6,448 nt of DNA from Thermotoga sp. 4484_232 (GCA_002084985.1 MZGO01000092.1:1-6448), one strand, 5' to 3'; counted from the first letter of the stretch, positions 1-4,080 are shown. Program-made: numbers and translations. The notes: generated from the sequence alone by a model not told the origin.

Positions 1-2
1 AT

Positions 3-185
3 CTTTATCTCTGACAAATACCTCTTCCCTACTCCAACATAGATGCTATCTATATCGTGAATGAGCTTTATCAGAATCTGTATGACATGTTTTAGCTTGC
101 TCGCAGTGGAAATCTCTGAGGGAAAGCAATTTTTGAAGTAGTCTCTTGAGAAAATGATGGTTCTCTGAAAGAAAGAAAAAACACC
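3..185 (-). pseudogene. Possible remnant or C-terminal part of an unidentified protein gene, cut by the left edge
   Basis: On the minus strand one frame is open from the TGA at 188-186 down to the window edge, about 61 codons, while the other two minus frames have stops close to the edge. The translation has protein-like composition, for example KLKHVIQILIKLIHDIDSIY with alternating hydrophobic and charged residues. No ATG or GTG lies in frame, and the only TTG is at 17-15, so this is not an intact gene start. It could be a gene remnant whose 5' end was lost, a gene needing a frameshift, or a chance open frame. I do not recognise the family, and no ribosome binding site is visible. Confidence 0.22.
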
Positions 186-260
186 TCATTTTCTATACCT
201 TCACGTTATTTTTGAAACAGTCTCAGAGTCAACAGAGGTTGTTCCAAATGCCAGGTTGTT
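186..260. other. Non-coding spacer without recognisable feature
   Basis: All frames are interrupted here, and I see no promoter, hairpin or RNA gene. Together with the open frame to its left and the repeat arms to its right it makes up the roughly 490-base stretch without a convincing gene upstream of the tRNA. Confidence 0.5.
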
Positions 261-337
261 CGGTGATCGAGGTTCAGGGGTCGGTCTGGAGTAGAAGGTA
301 TAGGGAATGGGGTATGGGGTGCAGGGTATAGAGTAAA
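261..337 (+). repeat. Degenerate 7-bp tandem repeat, left arm (11 units)
   Basis: Cut into sevens from 261, the sequence reads as units beginning CGG, CGA, CAG, CGG, then GAG, AGG, GGG, GGG, GGG, GGG, GAG. The G triplets at 303-305, 310-312, 317-319 and 324-326 are spaced exactly 7 bases, with no insertion or deletion across 77 bases. The run GGG-3-GGGG-3-GGGG-4-GGG (303-326) fits the G-quadruplex pattern. Seven is not a multiple of three, so the periodicity is not codon-based. The strand given is that of the G-rich unit. I know no named element with this structure. Confidence 0.75.
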
Positions 338-370
338 GCACTTCACCCTAATCCCTAGTCCCTATACCCT
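295..370. repeat. Imperfect inverted repeat (hairpin) formed by the inner heptad units
   Basis: Bases 295-321 can pair with 344-370. By hand count 21 of 27 positions are Watson-Crick and two more (309/356, 316/349) would be G-U in RNA, leaving a 22-base loop (322-343). The mismatches fall only between the G/C triplets, so the GGG/CCC blocks are held in register by the shared 7-base spacing. It could act as a hairpin in RNA, a cruciform in DNA, or an end of a mobile element. The sequence does not decide between these. Confidence 0.6.
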
Positions 371-427
371 AACCACCGACCAGCGAACACCGGATTCTGA
401 ATACCGATTAGCGATCACTGAGCACCG
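344..427 (-). repeat. Degenerate 7-bp tandem repeat, right arm (12 units, opposite orientation)
   Basis: Twelve exact 7-base units run from 344 to 427. Four carry CCCTA (CCC at 346, 353, 360 and 367). Eight end in a C/G-rich triplet whose last base is always G (378, 385, 392, 399, 406, 413, 420, 427). Read on the minus strand this is eight CGGTNNT-like units followed by four TAGGGNN units, the same two-part order as the left arm. The minus strand has GGG-4-GGG-4-GGG-4-GGG, again a G-quadruplex pattern. The array ends about 27 bases before the tRNA promoter. Confidence 0.78.
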
Positions 428-453
428 AATTTTAAAACAGCCCCCGCCCTTTC

Positions 454-482
454 TTGACAACGATTTTCAAGGATGATAGACT
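454..482 (+). promoter_or_regulatory. Sigma-70-type promoter of the tRNA-Leu gene
   Basis: A perfect -35 box TTGACA (454-459) is followed after 17 bases by TAGACT (477-482), which keeps four of the six consensus bases of the -10. This puts the transcription start around 488-492, directly at the 5' end of the mature tRNA at 493. Confidence 0.75.
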
Positions 483-492
483 TTTTTTGGAT

Positions 493-579
493 GCCGAGGT
501 GGCGGAACTGGCAGACGCGCATGACTCAGGATCATGTGGGGTTTTCCCCGTGCGGGTTCAAGTCCCGCCCTCGGCACCA
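493..579 (+). tRNA. tRNA-Leu, anticodon CAG
   Basis: The transcript folds into a full class II tRNA. The acceptor stem is GCCGAGG (493-499) with CCTCGGC (569-575), followed by discriminator A576 and an encoded CCA (577-579). The D arm is GCG/CGC. The anticodon stem CATGA (520-524) pairs with TCATG (532-536) around loop CTCAGGA, giving anticodon CAG (527-529), which reads CUG. The long variable arm GGGG-TTTT-CCCC (538-549) is typical of leucine and serine tRNAs, and the T arm GCGGG-TTCAAGT-CCCGC spans 552-568. It has its own promoter and terminator. Confidence 0.97.
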
Positions 580-581
580 AA

Positions 582-602
582 GCCGGGTTTCCCCGGCCTT
601 TT
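582..602 (+). terminator. Intrinsic terminator after tRNA-Leu
   Basis: The stem GCCGGG (582-587) pairs with CCCGGC (592-597) around a 4-base loop and is followed by CTTTTATTTT. It begins three bases after the tRNA 3' end. Leakage through it could supply transcription for the glycosyltransferase gene downstream, for which I see no separate promoter. Confidence 0.85.
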
Positions 603-607
603 ATTTT

Positions 608-616
608 GAGGGGGGA
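608..616 (+). promoter_or_regulatory. Purine-rich ribosome binding site that does not fit the in-frame TTG start
   Basis: GAGGGGGGA is the only Shine-Dalgarno-like stretch ahead of the glycosyltransferase. It sits 20 bases before the in-frame TTG at 637, which is too far. It is well spaced for a GTG at 618, which is in the wrong frame, and for an in-frame CTG at 622. Confidence 0.5.
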
Positions 617-636
617 AGTGTCTGAAAAAAAGTTCG

Positions 637-1353
637 TTGTTCGGCATAGAAATCACTTATGGAAAGAGGGAAGAGATAATATCGGAAATAGAAAGACGCC
701 TCAACAACGGGGAGAAGATGTTCATCGTAACCTTGAACGTTTCCATCCTCATGGAAGCGATGAAAGATCCATCCTACAGAAAAATCCTCGAGGAAGCTAG
801 CATGGTGATACCAGATGGTTCCGGGATAGTCTGGGCGCTGGATGTCATAGCCAACGTGAAAACGGACAGAGTAACCGGTATAGATACTATGACACACCTT
901 TGCGAGCTCTCCAAGAGGAAGGGGTGGAAGGTGTATCTTCTTGGTGCCAGAGAAGATGTCGCTAAAAAAGCCTGTGAGAATTTGAGGAGAAACGGTGTGA
1001 ACGTCGTTGGATATCATCATGGATACTTCGAAAAAGATGGTGAAGTGATTGTAGAGATCCTTTCGAAAAAGCCAGATCTTCTCTTCGTCGGGATGGGTGT
1101 TCCAAAGCAAGAAAGGTGGATTCACGAACATTTCAAAAAGATTCCTGTGAGGCTTGCGATGGGTGTTGGAGGATCCATAGACGTCGTATCTGGGAGGAAA
1201 AAGAGAGCACCTGAATTCGTGCAGAAGATGAAACTCGAATGGCTATACAGATTCCTTCAATCTCCCTGGAACAAGAGGAAGATACCTTTTCAAATAATGA
1301 AATTCGTATTTTTGGTGCTCAGGGAGAGGAAAAAAAGGAAGAGGTGGGACTAA
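637..1353 (+). CDS. WecG/TagA/CpsF-family glycosyltransferase (GT26)
   Basis: Members of this family transfer a sugar, often N-acetylmannosaminuronate or N-acetylmannosamine, to a lipid-linked sugar during synthesis of surface glycans at the inner face of the membrane. Family signatures are in order: TLN (32-34), the PDG loop with D60, RVTGxD (78-83), the Rossmann-like strand KVYLLGA (98-104), GMGVPKQERW (152-161), GVGGSID (176-182) and the LEWLYR (200-205) tail. The C-terminus is strongly basic (RERKKRKRWD), matching the membrane-binding tail known for TagA. The length of 238 residues is normal. The acceptor cannot be read from sequence, and teichoic acid is unlikely if this is a Thermotogales member. 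The start is uncertain: TTG 637 begins right at the first conserved strand and lacks a ribosome binding site, CTG 622 is better spaced, and a GTG at 618 would need a frame change. The gene converges on the next one; its stop lies in a shared terminator. Confidence 0.9.
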   Translation: MFGIEITYGKREEIISEIERRLNNGEKMFIVTLNVSILMEAMKDPSYRKILEEASMVIPDGSGIVWALDVIANVKTDRVTGIDTMTHLCELSKRKGWKVYLLGAREDVAKKACENLRRNGVNVVGYHHGYFEKDGEVIVEILSKKPDLLFVGMGVPKQERWIHEHFKKIPVRLAMGVGGSIDVVSGRKKRAPEFVQKMKLEWLYRFLQSPWNKRKIPFQIMKFVFLVLRERKKRKRWD

Positions 1354-1363
1354 CCCACCTCTT
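1330..1363 (-). terminator. Terminator shared by convergent genes, main direction minus
   Basis: A 10-bp perfect stem, AAGAGGTGGG (1339-1348) with CCCACCTCTT (1354-1363), encloses the 5-base loop ACTAA. That loop contains the TAA of the glycosyltransferase (1351-1353) and the TAG of the minus-strand gene (1352-1350), which overlap. On the minus strand the stem is followed by CC and seven T (1336-1330). On the plus strand the tail is only CTTTC, so termination in that direction should be weaker. Confidence 0.85.
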
Positions 1364-1664
1364 CTTTCAATGTGTACTTTGGTTTCAAGAAAGAGAAAGG
1401 GTATTCCTTCGATCTCGGTGCTTTTTCTCCTTTCATCATTGCTTTCAACTTGTATTCCAGAACGTTCTTCAAATGCGGCCCAAACTTTCCTCTTTCTGGA
1501 TCCCATAACTCGTACGCGTACAGGAAAAGATAGCATATCGTTTGGTAGAGATCTTCGTAAGACATAATCTTTTTCTTGTACTTCTTCCAGAACCTACTGG
1601 CGGTGGATCTCATCAGAGGAATGTATTTCATGAAGAGTTCATTCCGTTCTGTCCTCGATTTCAT
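1350..1664 (-). CDS. Region-2-only sigma-70-like protein
   Basis: This is a 104-residue protein that matches sigma-70 region 2 along most of its length. An N-terminal helix LFMKYIPLMRSTASRFWKKY is followed by YEDLYQ (residues 36-41, the usual DLxQ core-binding motif), then DPERGKF (55-61) and a basic helix. There is no room for regions 3 or 4, so it cannot recognise a -35 box alone. The nearest known parallel is RsoA of Bacillus subtilis, a region-2 protein that works with the region-4 protein SigO. No region-4 partner is visible here. I chose ATG 1664 because ATG and the TGA of the upstream gene overlap as ATGA, a sign of translational coupling. A GTG at 1676 would add four residues but has a ribosome binding site too close to it. 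Last gene of the operon; a phage-type regulator is the alternative. Confidence 0.72.
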   Translation of the reverse strand: MKSRTERNELFMKYIPLMRSTASRFWKKYKKKIMSYEDLYQTICYLFLYAYELWDPERGKFGPHLKNVLEYKLKAMMKGEKAPRSKEYPFSFLKPKYTLKEEVG

Positions 1665-1894
1665 GATGTTTTCCACATCCTTTCGTTCAGAAACTCAACG
1701 ATCAGATCAATTACGTAATCCAGAACGTATTCGACTATCTCGTCCGGGATTGGAAGATTTATTCCGAACTCTTCCATGAAACCGAAGACCAGATCCTTCA
1801 CCTCTTCCTTCTTTCTCTCACCTTCTCCGTCTCTCTCAACGAGGACAACAGCAAGAGTTATAACGTATCTGAGGATGTTCAAAGTCTTCAACAC
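1661..1894 (-). CDS. Small acidic protein, possibly related to the soluble half of LL-H-family holins
   Basis: A 77-residue protein of unknown function. It starts at GTG 1894 with ribosome binding site GAGGTGA six bases upstream, at the end of the preceding gene. The hydrophobic stretch LRYVITLAVVLVE (8-20) is followed by a charged segment GEGERKKEEV, then an acidic helix, INLPIPDEI, and a final helix ending VEFLNE. The order AV-x-E, G-rich, KKxxV, I-x-IPxxI, V-xx-LN resembles the C-terminal part of LL-H-type phage holins. That is my recollection of the family pattern, and the usual N-terminal membrane helix is missing. The hydrophobic stretch is too short and too close to charges for a clear membrane span. 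It lies between DUF2922 and the sigma-like gene and overlaps the latter by four bases. Confidence 0.6.
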   Translation of the reverse strand: MLKTLNILRYVITLAVVLVERDGEGERKKEEVKDLVFGFMEEFGINLPIPDEIVEYVLDYVIDLIVEFLNERMWKTS

Positions 1895-1905
1895 TACATC
1901 TCACC

Positions 1906-2118
1906 TCACTGGATGAGATCGAAAAACTCGTTCGTGTTAGTTTCAACGATGGCAGCTCTGTCGATCTGAAAGCTCGAAGGTATGACTTTATAGGCTATGA
2001 GATCTTCCATGACGTTTTGAACTTCTTCAGCTGTCAGGTTTTCCTTTGGAGAGTTCAACGTGATCCTCCTTCTGTCACCGGTTTCTGGATTCACAAAATC
2101 CATGAAGAGTCTCTTCAT
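1906..2118 (-). CDS. DUF2922-like small protein
   Basis: This 70-residue protein begins MKRLFMDFVNPETGD, continues with RRITLNSPKENLTAEEVQNVM and ends in AAIVETNTNEFF. An N-terminal beta hairpin, the phrase P-x-x-LTAEEV-xx-M and a C-terminal strand AxIVET are the hallmarks of DUF2922. The function of the family is unknown; in Firmicutes it is usually found beside DUF1659 genes. The ribosome binding site AGGAGGTG is perfect, lies partly in the end of the upstream gene, and is well spaced to ATG 2118. There is no signal peptide or membrane segment. It shares its first four residues and overall strand-helix-strand layout with the protein encoded just upstream, suggesting an old tandem duplication. 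Confidence 0.82.
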   Translation of the reverse strand: MKRLFMDFVNPETGDRRRITLNSPKENLTAEEVQNVMEDLIAYKVIPSSFQIDRAAIVETNTNEFFDLIQ

Positions 2119-2122
2119 TCAA

Positions 2123-2314
2123 TCACACCTCCTCGAATGTTATAAGATAAGCATCAGAGAGGGTGTAAGTGGTGAGTGTGGAAAGAGAAGAAACAGCGTT
2201 TTGCATGTTTGGAACATCTGCCTCGTCTGAAACGGCTATGGTCTGTCTCCTCGTGATAGGATTTCCGTTTTCATCTGTTTCTCCAGTGAGCCACGTGATC
2301 CTGAGCCTTTTCAT
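2123..2314 (-). CDS. DUF1659-like small protein, first gene of the operon
   Basis: A 63-residue protein with N-terminal strand MKRLRITWLTG, a DENGNPITRRQTIAV second strand typical of DUF1659, a short helix (NMQNAVSSLSTL) and a C-terminal strand AYLITFEEV. The family has no known function; it usually accompanies DUF2922, as here. ATG 2314 has the ribosome binding site GAGGAGGTG six bases upstream. The stop codon and the next start are only four bases apart. There is no signal peptide, so it is probably cytoplasmic unless exported by another route. The high expression signals suggest a protein needed in quantity, perhaps structural; this is inference. Confidence 0.78.
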   Translation of the reverse strand: MKRLRITWLTGETDENGNPITRRQTIAVSDEADVPNMQNAVSSLSTLTTYTLSDAYLITFEEV

Positions 2315-2327
2315 CTTGACACCTCCT

Positions 2328-2348
2328 CAAAAATTTTTGGAGGCCTCC
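2328..2348 (-). promoter_or_regulatory. Two overlapping perfect palindromes in the leader of the small-protein operon
   Basis: CAAAAATTTTTG (2328-2339) and GGAGGCCTCC (2339-2348) are both perfect palindromes and share one base. The second sits near the predicted minus-strand transcription start, where a repressor could bind. In the minus-strand RNA the CCUCC half (2343-2339) can pair with the GGAGG of the ribosome binding site (2326-2322), with the A5/U5 block closing the stem, so the start could be masked. Which of the two roles applies cannot be told from sequence. Confidence 0.4.
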
Positions 2349-2351
2349 ATT

Positions 2352-2381
2352 ATTAAAGTATACGGAGATTGATTTTTCCAA
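2352..2381 (-). promoter_or_regulatory. Likely promoter of the four-gene minus operon
   Basis: On the minus strand TTGGAA (2381-2376) and TTTAAT (2357-2352) are spaced by 18 bases and match the sigma-70 consensus at four and five of six positions. An alternative -10, TATACT (2362-2357), has no good -35 partner. The transcript would start near 2344, within the GGAGGCCTCC palindrome. Confidence 0.45.
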
Positions 2382-2421
2382 TTTGATTAAAAATATTTTA
2401 AATTGAAATATAGGAGGGTGA
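2369..2421 (+). promoter_or_regulatory. AT-rich promoter region and ribosome binding site of the GIY-YIG gene
   Basis: The stretch is almost pure A/T with two TTGATT candidates for a -35 box (2369-2374 and 2383-2388), but no -10 box is clearly better than the others. It ends in AGGAGGGTGA (2412-2421), a strong ribosome binding site correctly spaced from ATG 2426. It overlaps the promoter of the divergent operon. Confidence 0.4.
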
Positions 2422-2425
2422 GTGT

Positions 2426-2815
2426 ATGAACAAAGGAGTATATGTTATTTTACTTAAGACAATAAAAACGCAAAGATTAAAATGCAGAAAAAGAGAGTTT
2501 GTTTTAAAGGAAGGAACTTATGCGTATGTGGGTTCAGGAATGAAAGATCTTGCAGGCAGGGTCAAAAGACACTTAATCAGGAAGAAGAAAAAGTGGTGGC
2601 ATATAGACTACCTTCTCGAAGTCGCTGAGGTTCTCTGGGTTCTTCTCGTCCCTGCTAATGAGAGGAAAGAGGAGATTCTCTCGAAGGAGTTATCGCGTAT
2701 CTTCCCTGTGGTACCAGGTTTTGGATCGAGCGATCTCAGAACAAAATCAAATCTCTTTCTGATAGACGACGAGAGGAAACTTCTGGATAAAGTCCTTTCA
2801 ACATTGAAAAAATGA
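2426..2815 (+). CDS. DUF123-type GIY-YIG nuclease-like protein
   Basis: The GIY-YIG fold is carried by endonucleases; the DUF123 branch is common in archaea and thermophilic bacteria and its substrate is not established. This 129-residue protein shows GVYVI (4-8), GTYAYVGS (30-37), R45 in LAGRVKRH, WWHIDYL (57-63, the DUF123 hallmark) and GFGSSD (98-103). The length is typical of a stand-alone copy. Family members usually carry a cysteine in the segment after the HIDYL motif and a cysteine/histidine-rich stretch after GFGSSD; here these read KEEILSKEL and LRTKSNLF, so the cysteines and histidine are absent. The N-terminal third is AT-rich and lysine-rich. The start ATG 2426 has a strong ribosome binding site. 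The gene converges on the phosphatase; its last two Lys codons and stop form part of that gene's terminator. Confidence 0.85.
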   Translation: MNKGVYVILLKTIKTQRLKCRKREFVLKEGTYAYVGSGMKDLAGRVKRHLIRKKKKWWHIDYLLEVAEVLWVLLVPANERKEEILSKELSRIFPVVPGFGSSDLRTKSNLFLIDDERKLLDKVLSTLKK

Positions 2816-2835
2816 GCCCGCCAGTGGCGGGCTCA
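2807..2835 (-). terminator. Terminator of the alkaline phosphatase gene, overlapping both convergent stops
   Basis: A perfect 10-bp stem TGAGCCCGCC (2813-2822) with GGCGGGCTCA (2826-2835) and a 3-base loop is followed on the minus strand by six T (2812-2807). The TGA of the plus gene (2813-2815) and the TGA of the phosphatase (2835-2833) are the outer ends of the two arms. The T tract is the complement of the terminal AAA AAA Lys codons of the GIY-YIG gene. There is no U tract in the plus direction. Confidence 0.9.
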
Positions 2836-4008
2836 CTCACCTACCGCTATTTCGGTGAAGTAGTACTCGTGAAGTGGTACATCTGTGAGTTCTGCTATCA
2901 TCTTTGGTATATCGGTGTTGTCCATTATTCCGGTGAATTCCTCAGCGCCTGGGCCTTCCGCAAAGACCGGTACCATTATTGCGGAGTGAGTGTGTGTCGT
3001 CCAGCCTATGAGAGCGTGTGCGCTTATTATCTCGAAGTTATCGGGTGTTATCTCTTTCATCAGCTTCTCTATGGATATCTTGGAGTAGCTCCTGAGTTTT
3101 TCCACATCGATCGCGTATTTACCGTTGCTCAGCCCGAGTCCTCCGGTCTCATGGTCAGCGGTGACCACGACAAGAGTATCTCCATCCTTTTTTGCAAACT
3201 CCAATGCAACTTTCACAGCCTCATCGAATTCTATGGTATCGTATATCATAGCTACAACATCGTTACCGTGTGCTGCGTGGTCTATTCTTCCACCTTCGAC
3301 CATCAGGAAGAATCCTTCTTCGTTCTTTGAGAGTATTTCTATGGCTTTTCTTGTCATCTCCGCAAGGGATGGCCTATCCTCGCCATCGACGTAATATGAA
3401 AGGTGTGATCTTGCAAAGATTCCAAGGACTCTTTTCACAGCGGAAGGATCGAGATTCAGGAGTTCTTCTCTTGTCGTCACAACGGTGAAACCGTTGGCTT
3501 TTGCCTTCTCAAGGAGTTCTTCACTGAAGTGTTTCATTCCTCCGCCGAAAGCAACGTCGATTGTAGTACCCTCAACGAGTTGTCTTGCGATTTCCTTTTC
3601 CTCATCTCTGTTTTTCACATGTGCGTAGAAAGCGGCTGGCGTTGCGTGGGTTACCCTCGTCGTTGTGACGACCCCTGTTGCCTTCCCTACCTTCTTTGCC
3701 GCTTCAAAGAGAGTCATGACAGGTTTTCCATCGGGTGTCATACAGATCATACCGTTGAACGTTTTGTACCCTGTTGCAAGAGCAGTACCAGCGGCTGCAG
3801 AGTCGGTAACAAAGCTGTTTGCAGAGTATGTGTACATAAGGCCACTGTAGGGCATCTTCATCATCTCAAGAGGCTTTCCGACGAAGTAGCTTGTGAGCGT
3901 TATGTGGGCGAGTCCCATACCGTCTCCAATGAGGAATATGACGTTTTTGACAGCGAAAAGCCCTACCGCAAGGAGTGATAGAAGTAAGAATACCAGAGCC
4001 TTCCTCAT
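2833..4008 (-). CDS. phoA: Secreted alkaline phosphatase (E. coli PhoA superfamily)
   Basis: Hydrolyses phosphate monoesters outside the cytoplasm, supplying phosphate. A Sec signal peptide (MRKALVFLLLSLLAVGLFA, residues 1-19) without a lipobox cysteine precedes the mature protein. The active site is complete: D29 in IGDGMG, nucleophile S70 in VTDSAAAGTA, T123 and R134 for phosphate and metal, E238, D243 and H247 in VEGGRIDHAAH, D285-H286 in TADHETGG and H339 in TTHTHS. Positions equal to E. coli D153 and K328 are His (H121, H244), as in mammalian enzymes, so the third metal site and metal preference should differ from E. coli. With 391 residues it is shorter than the E. coli enzyme. ATG 4008 has the ribosome binding site GAGGGGGGG. 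It is transcribed alone, divergently from the large exported protein, and ends in a strong terminator. Confidence 0.95.
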   Translation of the reverse strand: MRKALVFLLLSLLAVGLFAVKNVIFLIGDGMGLAHITLTSYFVGKPLEMMKMPYSGLMYTYSANSFVTDSAAAGTALATGYKTFNGMICMTPDGKPVMTLFEAAKKVGKATGVVTTTRVTHATPAAFYAHVKNRDEEKEIARQLVEGTTIDVAFGGGMKHFSEELLEKAKANGFTVVTTREELLNLDPSAVKRVLGIFARSHLSYYVDGEDRPSLAEMTRKAIEILSKNEEGFFLMVEGGRIDHAAHGNDVVAMIYDTIEFDEAVKVALEFAKKDGDTLVVVTADHETGGLGLSNGKYAIDVEKLRSYSKISIEKLMKEITPDNFEIISAHALIGWTTHTHSAIMVPVFAEGPGAEEFTGIMDNTDIPKMIAELTDVPLHEYYFTEIAVGE

Positions 4009-4020
4009 GGCTTATCCCCC

Positions 4021-4032
4021 CCTCAGATGAGG
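4021..4032 (-). promoter_or_regulatory. Small inverted repeat overlapping the phosphatase ribosome binding site
   Basis: CCTCA-GA-TGAGG is a perfect inverted repeat. In the minus-strand mRNA its second half contains the GAGG of the ribosome binding site, so a short hairpin could partly hide it. Such a short pairing may be chance in a purine-rich leader. Confidence 0.25.
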
Positions 4033-4080
4033 TTTACCAGATGAATTTTACCAAAATTTTTTCTTCGACCAAATTTAACA
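4033..4080. promoter_or_regulatory. Direct repeats in the phosphatase promoter, possible operator
   Basis: TTTACCA occurs at 4033-4039 and 4047-4053, 14 bases apart, and a related CGACCAAATTTAACA follows at 4066-4080. ACCAAAATTT (4050-4059) is nearly repeated as ACCAAATTT (4068-4076). The copies overlap the -10, -35 and start of the minus promoter, where a regulator of the phosphatase would bind. The spacing is not the 11 bases of known Pho boxes. Confidence 0.28.
4045..4072 (-). promoter_or_regulatory. Promoter of the alkaline phosphatase gene
   Basis: On the minus strand TTGGTC (4072-4067) is followed after 16 bases by TAAAAT (4050-4045), preceded by TGG, which makes an extended -10. The transcript would start about 4038 and carry a 30-base leader. 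Confidence 0.6.

Noticed and set aside
52..189. 45-codon minus-strand frame starting at ATG 189
   Set aside because: There is no ribosome binding site, the composition is odd, and it overlaps the more protein-like frame at 185-3.
261..427. CRISPR array
   Set aside because: The repeat period is 7 bases with no long identical repeats or unique spacers of 30-40 bases.
493..602. tRNA attachment site of an integrated element
   Set aside because: I found no copy of the tRNA 3' end downstream in the window and no integrase gene.
624..632. Programmed -1 frameshift on the A run
   Set aside because: The A-AAA-AAG heptamer is in the right phase for the GTG 618 frame, but a -1 shift leads to the third frame; the glycosyltransferase needs +1.
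534..800. Plus-strand open frame through the tRNA and the start of the glycosyltransferase
   Set aside because: It begins inside the tRNA, overlaps the conserved glycosyltransferase in another frame and has low-complexity, non-protein-like composition. Only the GTG at 618 inside it is of interest, as a possible start.
601..1131. 176-codon minus-strand frame opposite the glycosyltransferase
   Set aside because: It is antisense to a gene with clear family motifs, has no ribosome binding site and its composition reflects the opposite strand.
2812..3978. Several plus-strand frames opposite the alkaline phosphatase
   Set aside because: The phosphatase has every catalytic residue on the minus strand; the opposing frames are rich in Cys, His and Ser and have no family features.
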